From positions 1 to 16,738 of the forward strand of contig CAZYZB010000020.1 in the NCBI GenBank assembly GCA_964651405.1: DNA of 16,738 nucleotides. Reading direction: 5' to 3'. The position numbers and the translations under genes are program-made. The notes beneath the pieces are model-generated. The model was not told the DNA's origin, did no database searches, and saw only the letters and a list, made by a program, of their open reading frames with translations. This document shows positions 1 through 7,441 of the stretch, one piece after another. Source of the DNA: JAWBOD01 sp964651405. Its GTDB lineage: Archaea > Aenigmatarchaeota > Aenigmatarchaeia > Aenigmatarchaeales > Aenigmatarchaeaceae. The first letter of the stretch is position 1. Each line of letters opens with the position of its first letter.

Positions 1-1
1 A

Positions 2-2086
2 AACGGTTGGTATGATACTTCAACAACTCAATGGGTTTCAACTGGAGAGTGCACTGAGAAAGAACAAGTTTGGCAAGATTATAAAAGTTATACATGTAGT
101 GAACCAGCAGCTTGTACATATACTGTTACTAATCATCAATGGAAAGATACAGGAAATACAAGAAACAAAGTAGACGGAACTTCATGCAATGATGGTTTAT
201 TCTGTACTGTGAATGATCAGTGTAACGCAGGAATATGCACTGGTGGAACATCAAGAGATTGTTCTGGTTTCAATCTATCAAAAATAGAAACATGTGATAA
301 TAATCCTGACAATTATCATCCAACTTGGGACTTTAGAAATCCGTTCACAAGTATATGCAATGAAACCAGCGACATATGTACGGCAGGAAATCCAGCAATA
401 ACTCACACCTGTAATAAAACAACTTGTGGAGCACAGTGTGAAAAGGACAGTGACTGCTCAGTCGGAATATGCAGGGCAGATTGTACTTGCGGAGTCTGGG
501 AGTCAATTTACTCTGGAAGTTATCCGGTCATAGACATAGAAGAGTATAATAGTAAACTTTATTTTGCATCAAATAAAAATGAAATCTATATTTTTGATGG
601 AAGTAACTGGAATACTATTCTAGCTCCGCTAGATATCTTGTCTTTGCAACCTTATGGTGGAAAGCTTTATGTTGCAGGTGGTCCAGGCAAGGTTTACACT
701 TATGATGGTTCTGCTTGGAGTTCAGAGCCAGTACTAAGTATAGACGAGCCGTACACAACTGAATATCTTAGGATGTTGGGTGTCTATAACAATACATTGT
801 ATGCAGGCTCTTATCTAGACAAACCAGTATTGCTTTATTATTGTAACGGTTCTTGTGATAATTCATCCAATTGGCATTTGGATACAGACTTCAATAGTAT
901 TATAACTCCGATTTGTGGAGGACCATTCTGTAGTATTGATTCTATGGGAGTGTACAATGGAAAGATGTATCTGAGTGTTGCTGGAATATTATTTGTTTAT
1001 AACGGGAGTTGGAGTATTCTAAATCAAAATACAGAGACCTATTCTGTTAGCGGCATGAAAGTTTATAATGATAAACTATACTTAGCAACAAGAGACAGTA
1101 ATTTGAGATGTCCTTATTATCAAGGGTATTCAGGTTTCTGTGGAAGAGTGATAGAATTTGATGGAACTAACTGGAACACTGTATTCGACCATACAGGTTC
1201 TAACACTAGGGAAGGTTATTGGATGTTCTCTTTAGAAGTCTACAATGGAAGACTTTATGCAGGAACTGCGAATAGGATTTACATGTGGGATGGAATTCCA
1301 GGTCATGACTGGCAATTAACTTTCAATTCTGTTTCAGGAGCAGAATATGTTTTAGCTTTGAAAACATGGAACAATAAAATATATGCTGGGTTTGGTAATG
1401 GGGTTGTAGCCAAGGATGATATGCTTGAGCCATTGAACATATCTGTTTTGTCTCCTCAGAATATAACTTACACAAGTTCAGTTCCTCTAACATTTATTAC
1501 AAATCGGCCTCCATCTTGGATAGGCTATAGCTTAGACAACAAACCAAATGTTACAATAACAGGAAATACAACTTTAACTTTAGCAGAAGGATATCATAAT
1601 ATTATTATTTATGCAAAAGATAGTTTAGGAACAACATACTCCAAAGTTTATTTCACAGTTAAAATACCTAAACCAGATTTAATGATTGGGGACATTTGGA
1701 CTTTAGGAAACACAATATACTATAAGATAAAGAACCAGGGAAGTAATAATGCTGGTTATAGTTATTCAAAACTATATGTAGACGGTTCTTATTATTACAA
1801 TGATTATGTTTCTTCTCTTATAGCTGGTTCTTACAGTAATGAATATTTTAGCTATGGTTGGACTTGTTCAGGCACTAGTGACACAATAATTGTTTGTGCT
1901 GATGGTTATGGTTATGTGACTGAGAGTAATGAAACAAACAATTGTCTAACAAAGACATTCACATGTCCCGTGAGTTGCACGTGCACTCCTTGGATTTGGG
2001 ATGATAGTGGTTGCTGTAGGATTAGGACATGCATCCCAAAAGGATGCAGTATTGAGAGAAGCTGCAGCAAATACTGCATAGTTTAG
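2..2086 (+). CDS. Large secreted Cys-rich protein with propeller, Ig-like and CARDB domains (5' end outside window)
   Basis: The frame is open from base 2 to the TAG at 2084-2086, so 694 residues are visible and the true start lies upstream. A GTG at 209 is internal, not a credible start. The first 150 or so residues are rich in Cys in CxDG-FC-type patterns. About seven repeats of the form YNGKLYVA followed by a DGSxW strand then run roughly from base 530 to 1430. That matches a seven-bladed beta-propeller of the Kelch type by pattern. Next comes an Ig-like domain of the archaeal surface type (YSLDNKPN, GNTTLTL, about 1440-1670) and a CARDB-like domain (about 1675-1960, ending ETNNCLTKTF). 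The tail is Cys-rich (CTCTPW to the C-terminal SCSKYCIV), with no membrane anchor. Many N-x-S/T sequons fit an exported glycoprotein. Likely role: cell-surface binding or adhesion; the ligand is unknown. Confidence 0.8.
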   Translation, partial: NGWYDTSTTQWVSTGECTEKEQVWQDYKSYTCSEPAACTYTVTNHQWKDTGNTRNKVDGTSCNDGLFCTVNDQCNAGICTGGTSRDCSGFNLSKIETCDNNPDNYHPTWDFRNPFTSICNETSDICTAGNPAITHTCNKTTCGAQCEKDSDCSVGICRADCTCGVWESIYSGSYPVIDIEEYNSKLYFASNKNEIYIFDGSNWNTILAPLDILSLQPYGGKLYVAGGPGKVYTYDGSAWSSEPVLSIDEPYTTEYLRMLGVYNNTLYAGSYLDKPVLLYYCNGSCDNSSNWHLDTDFNSIITPICGGPFCSIDSMGVYNGKMYLSVAGILFVYNGSWSILNQNTETYSVSGMKVYNDKLYLATRDSNLRCPYYQGYSGFCGRVIEFDGTNWNTVFDHTGSNTREGYWMFSLEVYNGRLYAGTANRIYMWDGIPGHDWQLTFNSVSGAEYVLALKTWNNKIYAGFGNGVVAKDDMLEPLNISVLSPQNITYTSSVPLTFITNRPPSWIGYSLDNKPNVTITGNTTLTLAEGYHNIIIYAKDSLGTTYSKVYFTVKIPKPDLMIGDIWTLGNTIYYKIKNQGSNNAGYSYSKLYVDGSYYYNDYVSSLIAGSYSNEYFSYGWTCSGTSDTIIVCADGYGYVTESNETNNCLTKTFTCPVSCTCTPWIWDDSGCCRIRTCIPKGCSIERSCSKYCIV

Positions 2087-2087
2087 A

Positions 2088-2095
2088 TTTATATA
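2088..2095 (+). promoter_or_regulatory. TATA box for the KaiC-like gene
   Basis: TTTATATA is centred 26.5 nt before the ATG at 2118, which predicts transcription starting at or next to the start codon (a leaderless mRNA). It begins immediately after the stop codon of the preceding gene. Confidence 0.65.
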
Positions 2096-2117
2096 TCACT
2101 TTTAACAAATTCTATTT

Positions 2118-2840
2118 ATGCCTAAGAAAGCAAAGGCTAAAGTAAAAATGATTGAAAACCCTTCTAAATCAATTGAAAGGATTACTTCTGGTATTCCCGG
2201 TTTAGACAAGCTTATGGAAGGCGGATTTGTAAAAGGCTCGACTAACTTGATTTCTGGGTCAGCTGGTACGGGTAAAACAATATTTTGTGTTCAATTTTTG
2301 ATGGAAGGCTTGAAAAAAGGAGAAATTTGCATGTTTATTACTTTGGAAGAATCACCTGAAGACATTATAGGTGATGTCAAGAGGTTTGGTTGGGATTTAC
2401 AAAAATATGTAGATGAAAAAAAATTATTCCTAGAAGCTCAAGATCCATTTCAAATGACAGATATAGTTGGTCCTTTAGTAGATGAAATTAAAGAGAAAAG
2501 AGTTCAAAGAGTTGCTATTGATTCTACTTCTCTACTTGAGATGTATTACAAGGATCCTTCTGATATTAGAAAGCAATTATTTAGATTGTTATCTAGTTTG
2601 AAAGGCATAGACGTTACAAGTGTTATAACTTCAGAATTGCCAGAAGAATATAAGACTTTGGGTAAGTTCGGCGTAGAAGAGTTTGTCGTTGACGGTGTCA
2701 TAGTTCTACACTTTCTTGGTTTAGGCGAAAGAACATTTTATTCTCTTCAGATTAGGAAAATGAGAAGGACAAATCACGGTAAGGACACTTATCCAATGGA
2801 GATAAGCAATAGAGGAATTGAAGTTAAAAGCAGCGAATAA
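2118..2840 (+). CDS. KaiC/RadA-like RecA-superfamily ATPase, single domain
   Basis: This 240-residue protein has one RecA-type ATPase core. The opening signature is ITSGIPGLDKLMEGGF (residues 22-37). Walker A is GSAGTGKT (47-54), the catalytic acidic stretch is LEES (76-79), and the Walker B-like strand is RVAIDS with Asp135. It is half the length of two-domain circadian KaiC and matches the archaeal KaiC-like family. Members bind ATP and are generally thought to act as signalling or regulatory ATPases; the partner cannot be read from sequence. The basic N-terminus (MPKKAKAKVK) precedes the fold, and Met11 is an alternative start, but TATA spacing favours 2118. It converges on the V4R gene with 6 bp between the stop codons, so the two are neighbours but not an operon. 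Confidence 0.9.
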   Translation: MPKKAKAKVKMIENPSKSIERITSGIPGLDKLMEGGFVKGSTNLISGSAGTGKTIFCVQFLMEGLKKGEICMFITLEESPEDIIGDVKRFGWDLQKYVDEKKLFLEAQDPFQMTDIVGPLVDEIKEKRVQRVAIDSTSLLEMYYKDPSDIRKQLFRLLSSLKGIDVTSVITSELPEEYKTLGKFGVEEFVVDGVIVLHFLGLGERTFYSLQIRKMRRTNHGKDTYPMEISNRGIEVKSSE

Positions 2841-2846
2841 TTAAAA

Positions 2847-3407
2847 TTAAGTTAGCTGTTCTTTAACAAGTTTCTTTTCTTTAAAATTTTTCTTGGTTTT
2901 TATAAAAAATTCACAAAAACTAGAACCTTCTGCTACGCATTTAGTTTCTATGCAATCAAGATCTTCATTGAAACCAACACTAGCTCCTCCTGCTAGAAAA
3001 CCTCTAATCATATGACAAACTTTCTTTCCTTTAAGGGTAGTAAGTTCAGCAAAAGGAGATTTATTTACGTTACATATTAAACTTCTATTAGAGGAATCTA
3101 TCTTAATAAAACTAAATTCTCCCCAGCCGCCCATCTCAGCTAAATCTTTTAATAAGTTAGCCAATTTAACCTCTTTAATAAGAAATTTTTTCTTATAAGC
3201 ATCTCCTAAACTTTTCCCACCTTCTTTACTTGATATATAAATATAATTTATACCTTTCTTTCCCATAATTTTTATCAGCGTATCGGTCAATCTTACTAAT
3301 GCTGGTCCATGCACCATAATCGAAGTTTCTCCAGCAATTTTTATTTGACCTCTTTCAAATGTTAGTTGCCTTGACATTAAAAGTTTCTTAAAAAAGTCGA
3401 ATACCAT
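2847..3407 (-). CDS. V4R (4-vinyl reductase) domain protein
   Basis: The 186-residue protein carries the V4R ligand- or metal-binding signature near its C-terminus: Cys157 x AEGSSFC165 EF, preceded by the glycine-rich GFLAGGASVGF (136-146) and further Cys at 131 and 152. The N-terminal half (ITI-like strands, MVHGPALVRL, EGGKSLGDAY) fits the same fold. V4R domains are known as small-molecule-binding modules attached to regulators or chaperones of cofactor and lipid-type pathways. This one stands alone. It is the last gene of a minus-strand operon. Its ATG abuts the stop codon of the UbiA gene, and an AGGTGG Shine-Dalgarno motif inside the end of UbiA lies four bases upstream, pointing to coupled translation. 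The substrate is unknown; a link to the prenyl product of UbiA is inference. Confidence 0.8.
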   Translation of the reverse strand: MVFDFFKKLLMSRQLTFERGQIKIAGETSIMVHGPALVRLTDTLIKIMGKKGINYIYISSKEGGKSLGDAYKKKFLIKEVKLANLLKDLAEMGGWGEFSFIKIDSSNRSLICNVNKSPFAELTTLKGKKVCHMIRGFLAGGASVGFNEDLDCIETKCVAEGSSFCEFFIKTKKNFKEKKLVKEQLT

Positions 3408-4289
3408 TTAACCACCTATCAAAAATCCTATTGTCAAAAAAATAAAAATTGAAGGATAAATTACGTATGTTAATTTGTAACCTTTGAAAGCAAATTCTGG
3501 CGAATAATTTTTCATTAATTTGTAAAGTAAGATAAACGAAGATATAAATGATATAAAAGCCAATGAGCCCCAAACAGGGAAGATGCTTTTGTAAATATAA
3601 AATCCTAGTATAATTGAAGGAATAATTGTCATTAAGAGCATCATAAGCATTATAGTTTTTTTGATTCCAACTGTTAAAGGTAAAGTTTTAGATCCCTTAA
3701 CTTTATCACCAATAACATCTTTAAAGTCTTTAAAGTTTGTAGTTCCGAAAAAAAATGTGAAACTTATTATTGTTATAAGTAAACCAGTCAAAATATTATT
3801 TTCAGAAAATAAAATCCACGGCGATATTGGTATCAAAAATCCATAACCAGAACCTAGTGTAATCATTGAAGTTAACGCATAATCTTTAAACCTTACGTGA
3901 GGCAAAGAATAGACTATTCCAAAAAAAACTGCTATAGCAGTCAAATAAAATATGTTCATGTTCAAAAAAAATGACCATATTAAAGCTAAAATAAATAACA
4001 TTGACGATAAGAAAAAAGCTGATTTTCTAGTGATTTTTTTGCTTACTATAGGTCTATTTGGTTTATTAAATTTATCTGCGTCTACATCAAAAACCTCGTT
4101 GAACATGTTAGTTCCTCCTAGAACAAAGATTATAGTTATGATGAACAATGAAAGTGTTCCTATAAGCATGGAAATTGATAAATTAAAATTAGAAGCCAAG
4201 ATACTCATGAAAACTAGAGGTGCACCTCCAATAAACCATGTCTCAGGTCTCATTGATTTGTAATATGAAAATAATTTTTCTTTAATCAT
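3408..4289 (-). CDS. UbiA-family membrane prenyltransferase
   Basis: This 293-residue integral membrane protein has about eight hydrophobic helices and both Asp-rich motifs of the UbiA superfamily. The first is N64EVFDVDAD72 (NxxxDxxxD), followed by KFNKPNRPI. The second is D188FKDVIGD195, followed by KGSKTLPLTVG. These bind the Mg-diphosphate of a polyprenyl donor. Family members move prenyl groups to quinone, haem, chlorophyll or glycerol-phosphate acceptors. In archaea a frequent role is digeranylgeranylglyceryl phosphate synthesis in membrane lipid biosynthesis, which is plausible here but not shown. It is the middle gene of the wHTH-UbiA-V4R operon, with a 4-bp ATGA overlap with the wHTH gene upstream and direct abutment with V4R downstream. 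Confidence 0.9.
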   Translation of the reverse strand: MIKEKLFSYYKSMRPETWFIGGAPLVFMSILASNFNLSISMLIGTLSLFIITIIFVLGGTNMFNEVFDVDADKFNKPNRPIVSKKITRKSAFFLSSMLFILALIWSFFLNMNIFYLTAIAVFFGIVYSLPHVRFKDYALTSMITLGSGYGFLIPISPWILFSENNILTGLLITIISFTFFFGTTNFKDFKDVIGDKVKGSKTLPLTVGIKKTIMLMMLLMTIIPSIILGFYIYKSIFPVWGSLAFISFISSFILLYKLMKNYSPEFAFKGYKLTYVIYPSIFIFLTIGFLIGG

Positions 4290-4546
4290 TTCATCAACTC
4301 GTTCATAACCCTTAATTTTTCTATTTCAGTTGGCCAAATTATCACAGTCTGCCCAATTTTCTTTGTATTAATTTTATTAATTTCTTTTAGCTTCTTGATA
4401 TGATAAATTACCTTTCCTATTGCAGCTTTTCTTTTTTTCTCATTCATTCCTTTTCTAAAAAGGCCCAAATGAAATGCAATTTCTGTAACGCTCACCGGCC
4501 AATTTTTTTCTATGATAACTATTATGTTATCTCTCAATTCTTTCAT
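4286..4546 (-). CDS. Small winged-helix DNA-binding protein
   Basis: The predicted protein (86 residues from this start) reads as a winged helix. SVTEIAFHLG is the first helix pair, KRKAAIGKVIYHIKKLKE is the recognition-helix region, and KINTKKIGQTVIIWP is the wing. It is the first gene of the operon with UbiA and V4R and may regulate it. A start at 4555 is possible (MIIMKEL). However, a TATA-like TTTAAATA centred near 4571 lies about 26 nt before the second ATG at 4546, the spacing seen at other leaderless genes here, so I place the start at 4546. The target and effector are unknown. No sensory domain is present, and the downstream V4R protein could be the sensor, which is inference. Confidence 0.65.
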   Translation of the reverse strand: MKELRDNIIVIIEKNWPVSVTEIAFHLGLFRKGMNEKKRKAAIGKVIYHIKKLKEINKINTKKIGQTVIIWPTEIEKLRVMNELMK

Positions 4547-4566
4547 AATAATCATATGAAAAACCT

Positions 4567-4576
4567 ATTTAAATAT
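4567..4576 (-). promoter_or_regulatory. TATA box of the wHTH-UbiA-V4R operon
   Basis: On the minus strand this reads AATATTTAAATAGG, a strong TATA-like core centred about 26 nt before the ATG at 4546. It decides between the two possible starts of the wHTH gene. Confidence 0.5.
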
Positions 4577-4642
4577 TTTTCGATATAGCTAAACATGCTA
4601 TTAGGTAATAATATAGCTGTAGCTAAATATTTAGAATTTCAG

Positions 4643-4678
4643 CATCGCATATGGTTAGTAAAAAGTTTTTATGCGATG
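4643..4678. repeat. 9-bp inverted repeat / hairpin in the 4556-4783 gap
   Basis: CATCGCATA (4643-4651) is perfectly repeated in inverse as TATGCGATG (4670-4678), with an 18-nt loop. It lies between the divergent wHTH operon and the radical SAM gene and includes the start of a 30-codon ORF. It may be an RNA hairpin or a protein-binding site, and chance cannot be excluded. Confidence 0.4.
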
Positions 4679-4743
4679 TAATTGTTGACGGAGAATATAT
4701 TATATCAGGTTTATTAGCTCTATTAGGAGTCGTGATTTTTTAA
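4651..4743 (+). CDS. Possible 30-residue membrane peptide
   Basis: ATG at 4651 opens 30 codons ending TAA at 4741-4743. The product has a polar start (MVSKKFLCDV) and a hydrophobic end (SGLLALLGVVIF) that could insert in a membrane. A TATA-like CTAAATAT (4623-4630) lies about 24 nt upstream, close to the spacing seen elsewhere in the window. The short length leaves it doubtful; the frame may be accidental. Confidence 0.25.
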   Translation: MVSKKFLCDVIVDGEYIISGLLALLGVVIF

Positions 4744-4753
4744 CTAAACTAAT

Positions 4754-4761
4754 TTTATAAA
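4754..4761 (+). promoter_or_regulatory. TATA box of the radical SAM gene
   Basis: TTTATAAA is centred 26.5 nt before the ATG at 4784, consistent with leaderless transcription. Confidence 0.65.
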
Positions 4762-4783
4762 CTGTGCAAATTAAACTTAATTT

Positions 4784-5791
4784 ATGAAAAAAGAGGCACG
4801 TCTTTACAAGAAAATCAATGAAAATCTAAGATGTGAGGTATGTCCAAGATATTGTGTGATATCAAAAGGTAACAAGGGCTTCTGTAAAACCAGAATAAAC
4901 GAGAACGGTAAGCTTTACACTTTAATCTATGCAGAGGTCAGCTCATTGAACATAGATCCAATAGAGAAAAAGCCATTGTTTCATTTCTTGCCAGGAACTA
5001 AGAGTTTTTCTATGGGAACTGTTGGTTGCAATTTAAACTGTACTTTTTGTCAGAATTGGGACATATCAGATAGAAATGCTGGCGAGGTATCAACGCAAGA
5101 GATATTGCCAGAAGAAGCAGTAAAAATGGCAAAAAAGTATGATTGCAAGTCAATAAGCTATACGTATAATGAGCCAGCAATATGGTTTGAGTATGTTTAT
5201 GATACTGCTAAGCTTGCAAAAGAACAAGGCATTTTGAATGTCTTAAAAACAAATGGATACATTTCCAAAGAAGCCTTGAAAGAATTAATGCCATTCATAG
5301 ATGCAGTTAGCATAGACCTGAAAAGCGTAAGAAAAGATTTCTATCAAAAGCTATGCAACAGCAATTTATCCTATGAACCTGCTATTGAGACAGCAAAAGA
5401 ACTGATAAAGAACAAGAAGCATGTCGAGATAGTCAATCTAGTCATACCAGGTTGGAACGATACTGACGAAGATTTCAAAAAATTGTCAAAACTAGTTCTA
5501 AAGGAACTAGGACAAGTCCCAGTGCATTTTACTGCTTTCCATCCTAGCCATAAGCTAATAGACGTTCCTTCCACTTCTGTAAAGGCATTGGAAAAAGCAA
5601 GGGAAATAGCATTGAAAGAAGGACTTAAGTTCGTATACGTAGGCAATGTTCCAGGTCATGAATATGAGAACACTTACTGCCCGAAATGTGGCAATCTCTT
5701 AATTAAGAGGAATGGCTTTGATGTCATGAAAATAAATCTAAAGGATGGCAAATGCCCGAAATGCAACACGAAAGTTCCTATAATGTTTTGA
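4784..5791 (+). CDS. amrS: AmmeMemoRadiSam system radical SAM enzyme
   Basis: The 335-residue protein has the radical SAM cluster-binding motif C82NLNC86TFC89, just after FSMGTVG, so it binds a [4Fe-4S] cluster and S-adenosylmethionine. An N-terminal Cys set (C17, C20, C24, C34) and a C-terminal zinc-ribbon-like pair (C299PKC302, C324PKC327) are typical of the AmmeMemoRadiSam radical SAM branch, related to pyruvate-formate-lyase activases. Supporting stretches are SYTYNEPAIWFEY, LKTNGYIS and PIEKKPLFHFLPG. The substrate of this family is not established. The partner MEMO gene lies in this window at 12262-13116, but the AMMECR1 partner is not seen. Transcription starts from a near TATA box. 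The last 14 bp overlap the convergent TrmB gene. Confidence 0.92.
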   Translation: MKKEARLYKKINENLRCEVCPRYCVISKGNKGFCKTRINENGKLYTLIYAEVSSLNIDPIEKKPLFHFLPGTKSFSMGTVGCNLNCTFCQNWDISDRNAGEVSTQEILPEEAVKMAKKYDCKSISYTYNEPAIWFEYVYDTAKLAKEQGILNVLKTNGYISKEALKELMPFIDAVSIDLKSVRKDFYQKLCNSNLSYEPAIETAKELIKNKKHVEIVNLVIPGWNDTDEDFKKLSKLVLKELGQVPVHFTAFHPSHKLIDVPSTSVKALEKAREIALKEGLKFVYVGNVPGHEYENTYCPKCGNLLIKRNGFDVMKINLKDGKCPKCNTKVPIMF

Positions 5792-6539
5792 ATTTCTTTC
5801 CCCTACACCACAGTTCTTTAAAATAAATTTTGAAAATGCTTACAAGAGAAGGATTATTGCTCCAAATAACATCTGAGTCTGTCGAGTTGTTGTCGATTCT
5901 TATGCAAACTTCTTTATCGTCTACAGTACCTACAGTCGTTTGCAAGTTGGACGGCATGATTCTTATTTCAGCGCCCTGTTTCAAATACCAGGATGCTCTA
6001 GCTTTTTTAGCTTCGTCTAAAGCAGACACTCCAAGCATCTTGATTTTCACTCCCCTCTTCAGAGCTTTTATATAAGCCTCGTTTAGCGAGGGGTGACGAG
6101 AAAAATCAGAGGTAGTTGCAAAACCGAATTTCTTAGCTCTAGATAGCATCTCGGCAGCTTTCTCTAAGCAGGCTATCTTTCCTTTAGAAGACCATGAGCC
6201 AAATCCGTTTTCTTTAGGCGGCTTTAATTCCTTTACTAGTGCATTTGTCTTTTCTCTTAAATTTTCAATATTCATTCTCTTCTGATTAAGGATCTTTTTA
6301 AGAGCAAATAAAGGATTTACTGCTTTGTATTTTAAAGGTTTTCCGTTCCAATACTCTGCCATGCATTTAGAAACTAGAGATCTTAAAACTTCATAGATTT
6401 TTGATTGGGGGATTTTGCTTAATTCTGAGACAGAAGAAGCAGATAATGGGCCATGAGTACTCAAGGCCAAATATGATTTGGCTTCATACTCACTTAAACC
6501 AAATTCTCTCAGGTCTTTAACTAAGTTTTCTCTGAACAT
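5778..6539 (-). CDS. TrmB-family transcriptional regulator
   Basis: The 253-residue protein starts with the TrmB winged helix: LREFGLSEYEAKSYLALSTH, then ASSVSELSKIPQSKIYEVLRSL (residues about 10-57) and the wing with GKPLKYKAV. A coiled stretch (KRMNIENLREKTNALVKEL) follows. The C-terminal half (about 110-250) resembles the phospholipase-D-like fold of shorter TrmB proteins, which lack the long sugar-binding domain of TrmB proper. Archaeal members control sugar or central metabolism, but no ligand can be named here. A TATA-like GTTTATAT lies at 6571-6578, implying a leader of only about nine bases. The 3' end overlaps the radical SAM gene by 14 bp, tail to tail. Confidence 0.88.
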   Translation of the reverse strand: MFRENLVKDLREFGLSEYEAKSYLALSTHGPLSASSVSELSKIPQSKIYEVLRSLVSKCMAEYWNGKPLKYKAVNPLFALKKILNQKRMNIENLREKTNALVKELKPPKENGFGSWSSKGKIACLEKAAEMLSRAKKFGFATTSDFSRHPSLNEAYIKALKRGVKIKMLGVSALDEAKKARASWYLKQGAEIRIMPSNLQTTVGTVDDKEVCIRIDNNSTDSDVIWSNNPSLVSIFKIYFKELWCRGKKFKTL

Positions 6540-6652
6540 ACAAAACAGTGGAGATTATCTACAAGGTAAGATATAAACCTAACCACGTCAAAAAAAGAAG
6601 TTAGACAAATGCTTTTAACTCATAATAGTGAATTAAATTTCTTTTTAGAGGT

Positions 6653-6686
6653 AAAAAAATATAAAAGAAAATTATAAGAAAATAAA
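6653..6686 (-). terminator. T-rich terminator after the ribosomal operon
   Basis: Read on the minus strand, the bases directly after the L24e stop are dominated by T runs, including TTTTCTTTTATATTTTTTT. Oligo-T tracts without a required hairpin are the usual archaeal intrinsic terminator. The rest of the 6540-6686 gap is AT-rich and shows no convincing gene. Confidence 0.5.
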
Positions 6687-6857
6687 TTATTTCTTGGTTT
6701 TCTTTACCCATCTAGTTCTTGCAGGCTCTCTTCTTAGTTTGAGCATGTTCTTCTCGCATTTTGAGGAATCAAAGTACAAAAGTTTGCCATCGTTCTTTAC
6801 GAATATTACTCCAGTTCCCTTCTCTATTTCTTTTCCACAAAAACTGCACTTCATCAT
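6687..6857 (-). CDS. rpl24e: 50S ribosomal protein L24e (eL24)
   Basis: The gene encodes 56 residues beginning MMKCSFCGKEIEKGTG and containing SSKCEKNMLKLRREPARTRW, the diagnostic eL24 stretch. It is a component of the large ribosomal subunit. Family members bind zinc through two Cys pairs. Here C4 and C7 form the first pair and C34 is kept, but the third Cys position (normally in an FCSSKC-like stretch) is Asp30, so the site is C3D or non-functional. The first ATG overlaps the S28e stop as ATGA, and a second ATG follows at once. It is the last gene of the L7Ae-S28e-L24e operon, a conserved archaeal order. Confidence 0.9.
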   Translation of the reverse strand: MMKCSFCGKEIEKGTGVIFVKNDGKLLYFDSSKCEKNMLKLRREPARTRWVKKTKK

Positions 6858-7063
6858 CTCACTTCCATTGTTCCAGCAGATTCCATTTCCGTTTCTCTGA
6901 GCATAAGTATGTCTCCGATTCTCACAGGTCCGATGACGTTTCTTATTAAGACTTTTCCTTTATCCCTTCCGTCTATAATCTTGCATCTAACTTGGGTTAT
7001 TCCTTTAATCCCTGTCCTTCCCAATAGTTGGACTACTTCTGCTGGTGTTGCATCCTGCGGCAT
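6854..7063 (-). CDS. rps28e: 30S ribosomal protein S28e (eS28)
   Basis: This 69-residue protein matches archaeal eS28 along its length: PAEVVQLLGRTGIKGITQVRC, DGRDKGKVLIRNVIGPVRIGD and the C-terminal LRETEMESAG. It belongs to the small ribosomal subunit near the mRNA exit region. Family length is about 70 residues, so it is complete. It starts 4 bp after the L7Ae stop, with a GTGAT motif overlapping the junction as a likely Shine-Dalgarno, and it overlaps L24e by 4 bp. Confidence 0.97.
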   Translation of the reverse strand: MPQDATPAEVVQLLGRTGIKGITQVRCKIIDGRDKGKVLIRNVIGPVRIGDILMLRETEMESAGTMEVR

Positions 7064-7067
7064 TTAA

Positions 7068-7382
7068 TCACTTTTTAGATAGTTCTTCTATATCTCTTTT
7101 AGAATCTCCTTCTTGGATTATCGCTATTGCTGCTGTTGGGACATCGATTCCTGCTGCTCTCCCTAATTCTTGCTTACTCTTAACAGTAGCATATGGTATT
7201 TTCTTCTCATTGCACAAAGGAGATAAGTGCATTATGACTTCTTTTGGTTGTACATCTTCTGCAGCGACAACAAGTTTTGCCACTCCTCTCTCTATGGCCT
7301 TTGTTGCTTCATTGGTTCCTATCTTTACCTTTCCGGTATTTCTAGCGATTTCAACAATGTGTAGAATCCTATTATCATCCAT
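7068..7382 (-). CDS. rpl7ae: 50S ribosomal protein L7Ae (eL8), kink-turn binder
   Basis: The 104-residue protein has the L7Ae RNA-binding core: KIGTNEATKAIERGVAKLVVAAEDV followed by HLSPLCNEKKIPY and KQELGRAAG. In archaea it binds kink-turns in 23S rRNA and in C/D and H/ACA guide RNAs. The N-terminus is shorter than the usual family length of about 120. An in-frame stop (TGA) lies just upstream of the ATG at 7382, and a GAGGTGAT Shine-Dalgarno sits 3-5 nt before it, so the short start is real. It is the first gene of the ribosomal operon and is expressed from an mRNA with a leader, unlike most first genes here. Confidence 0.95.
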   Translation of the reverse strand: MDDNRILHIVEIARNTGKVKIGTNEATKAIERGVAKLVVAAEDVQPKEVIMHLSPLCNEKKIPYATVKSKQELGRAAGIDVPTAAIAIIQEGDSKRDIEELSKK

Positions 7383-7385
7383 ATC

Positions 7386-7393
7386 ATCACCTC
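7386..7393 (-). promoter_or_regulatory. Shine-Dalgarno of L7Ae
   Basis: On the minus strand this reads GAGGTGAT, complementary to the AUCACCUC end of archaeal 16S rRNA. It lies directly before the ATG at 7382 and fixes the start of L7Ae. A TATA-like TTTAAATA near 7433-7440 would give a leader of roughly 25-30 nt. Confidence 0.6.
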
Positions 7394-7441
7394 ATTTCAT
7401 TAGTTCACTTGTTTTAAATTCTTCTATAAACTATTTAAACT

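Noticed and set aside
209..211. GTG as a start of the surface protein
   Set aside because: The frame is open back to base 2 with the same Cys-rich composition, so the gene begins before the window.
6609..6677. 22-codon plus-strand ORF in the gap before L24e
   Set aside because: It has no recognisable features, and the region reads better as the T-rich terminator of the ribosomal operon.
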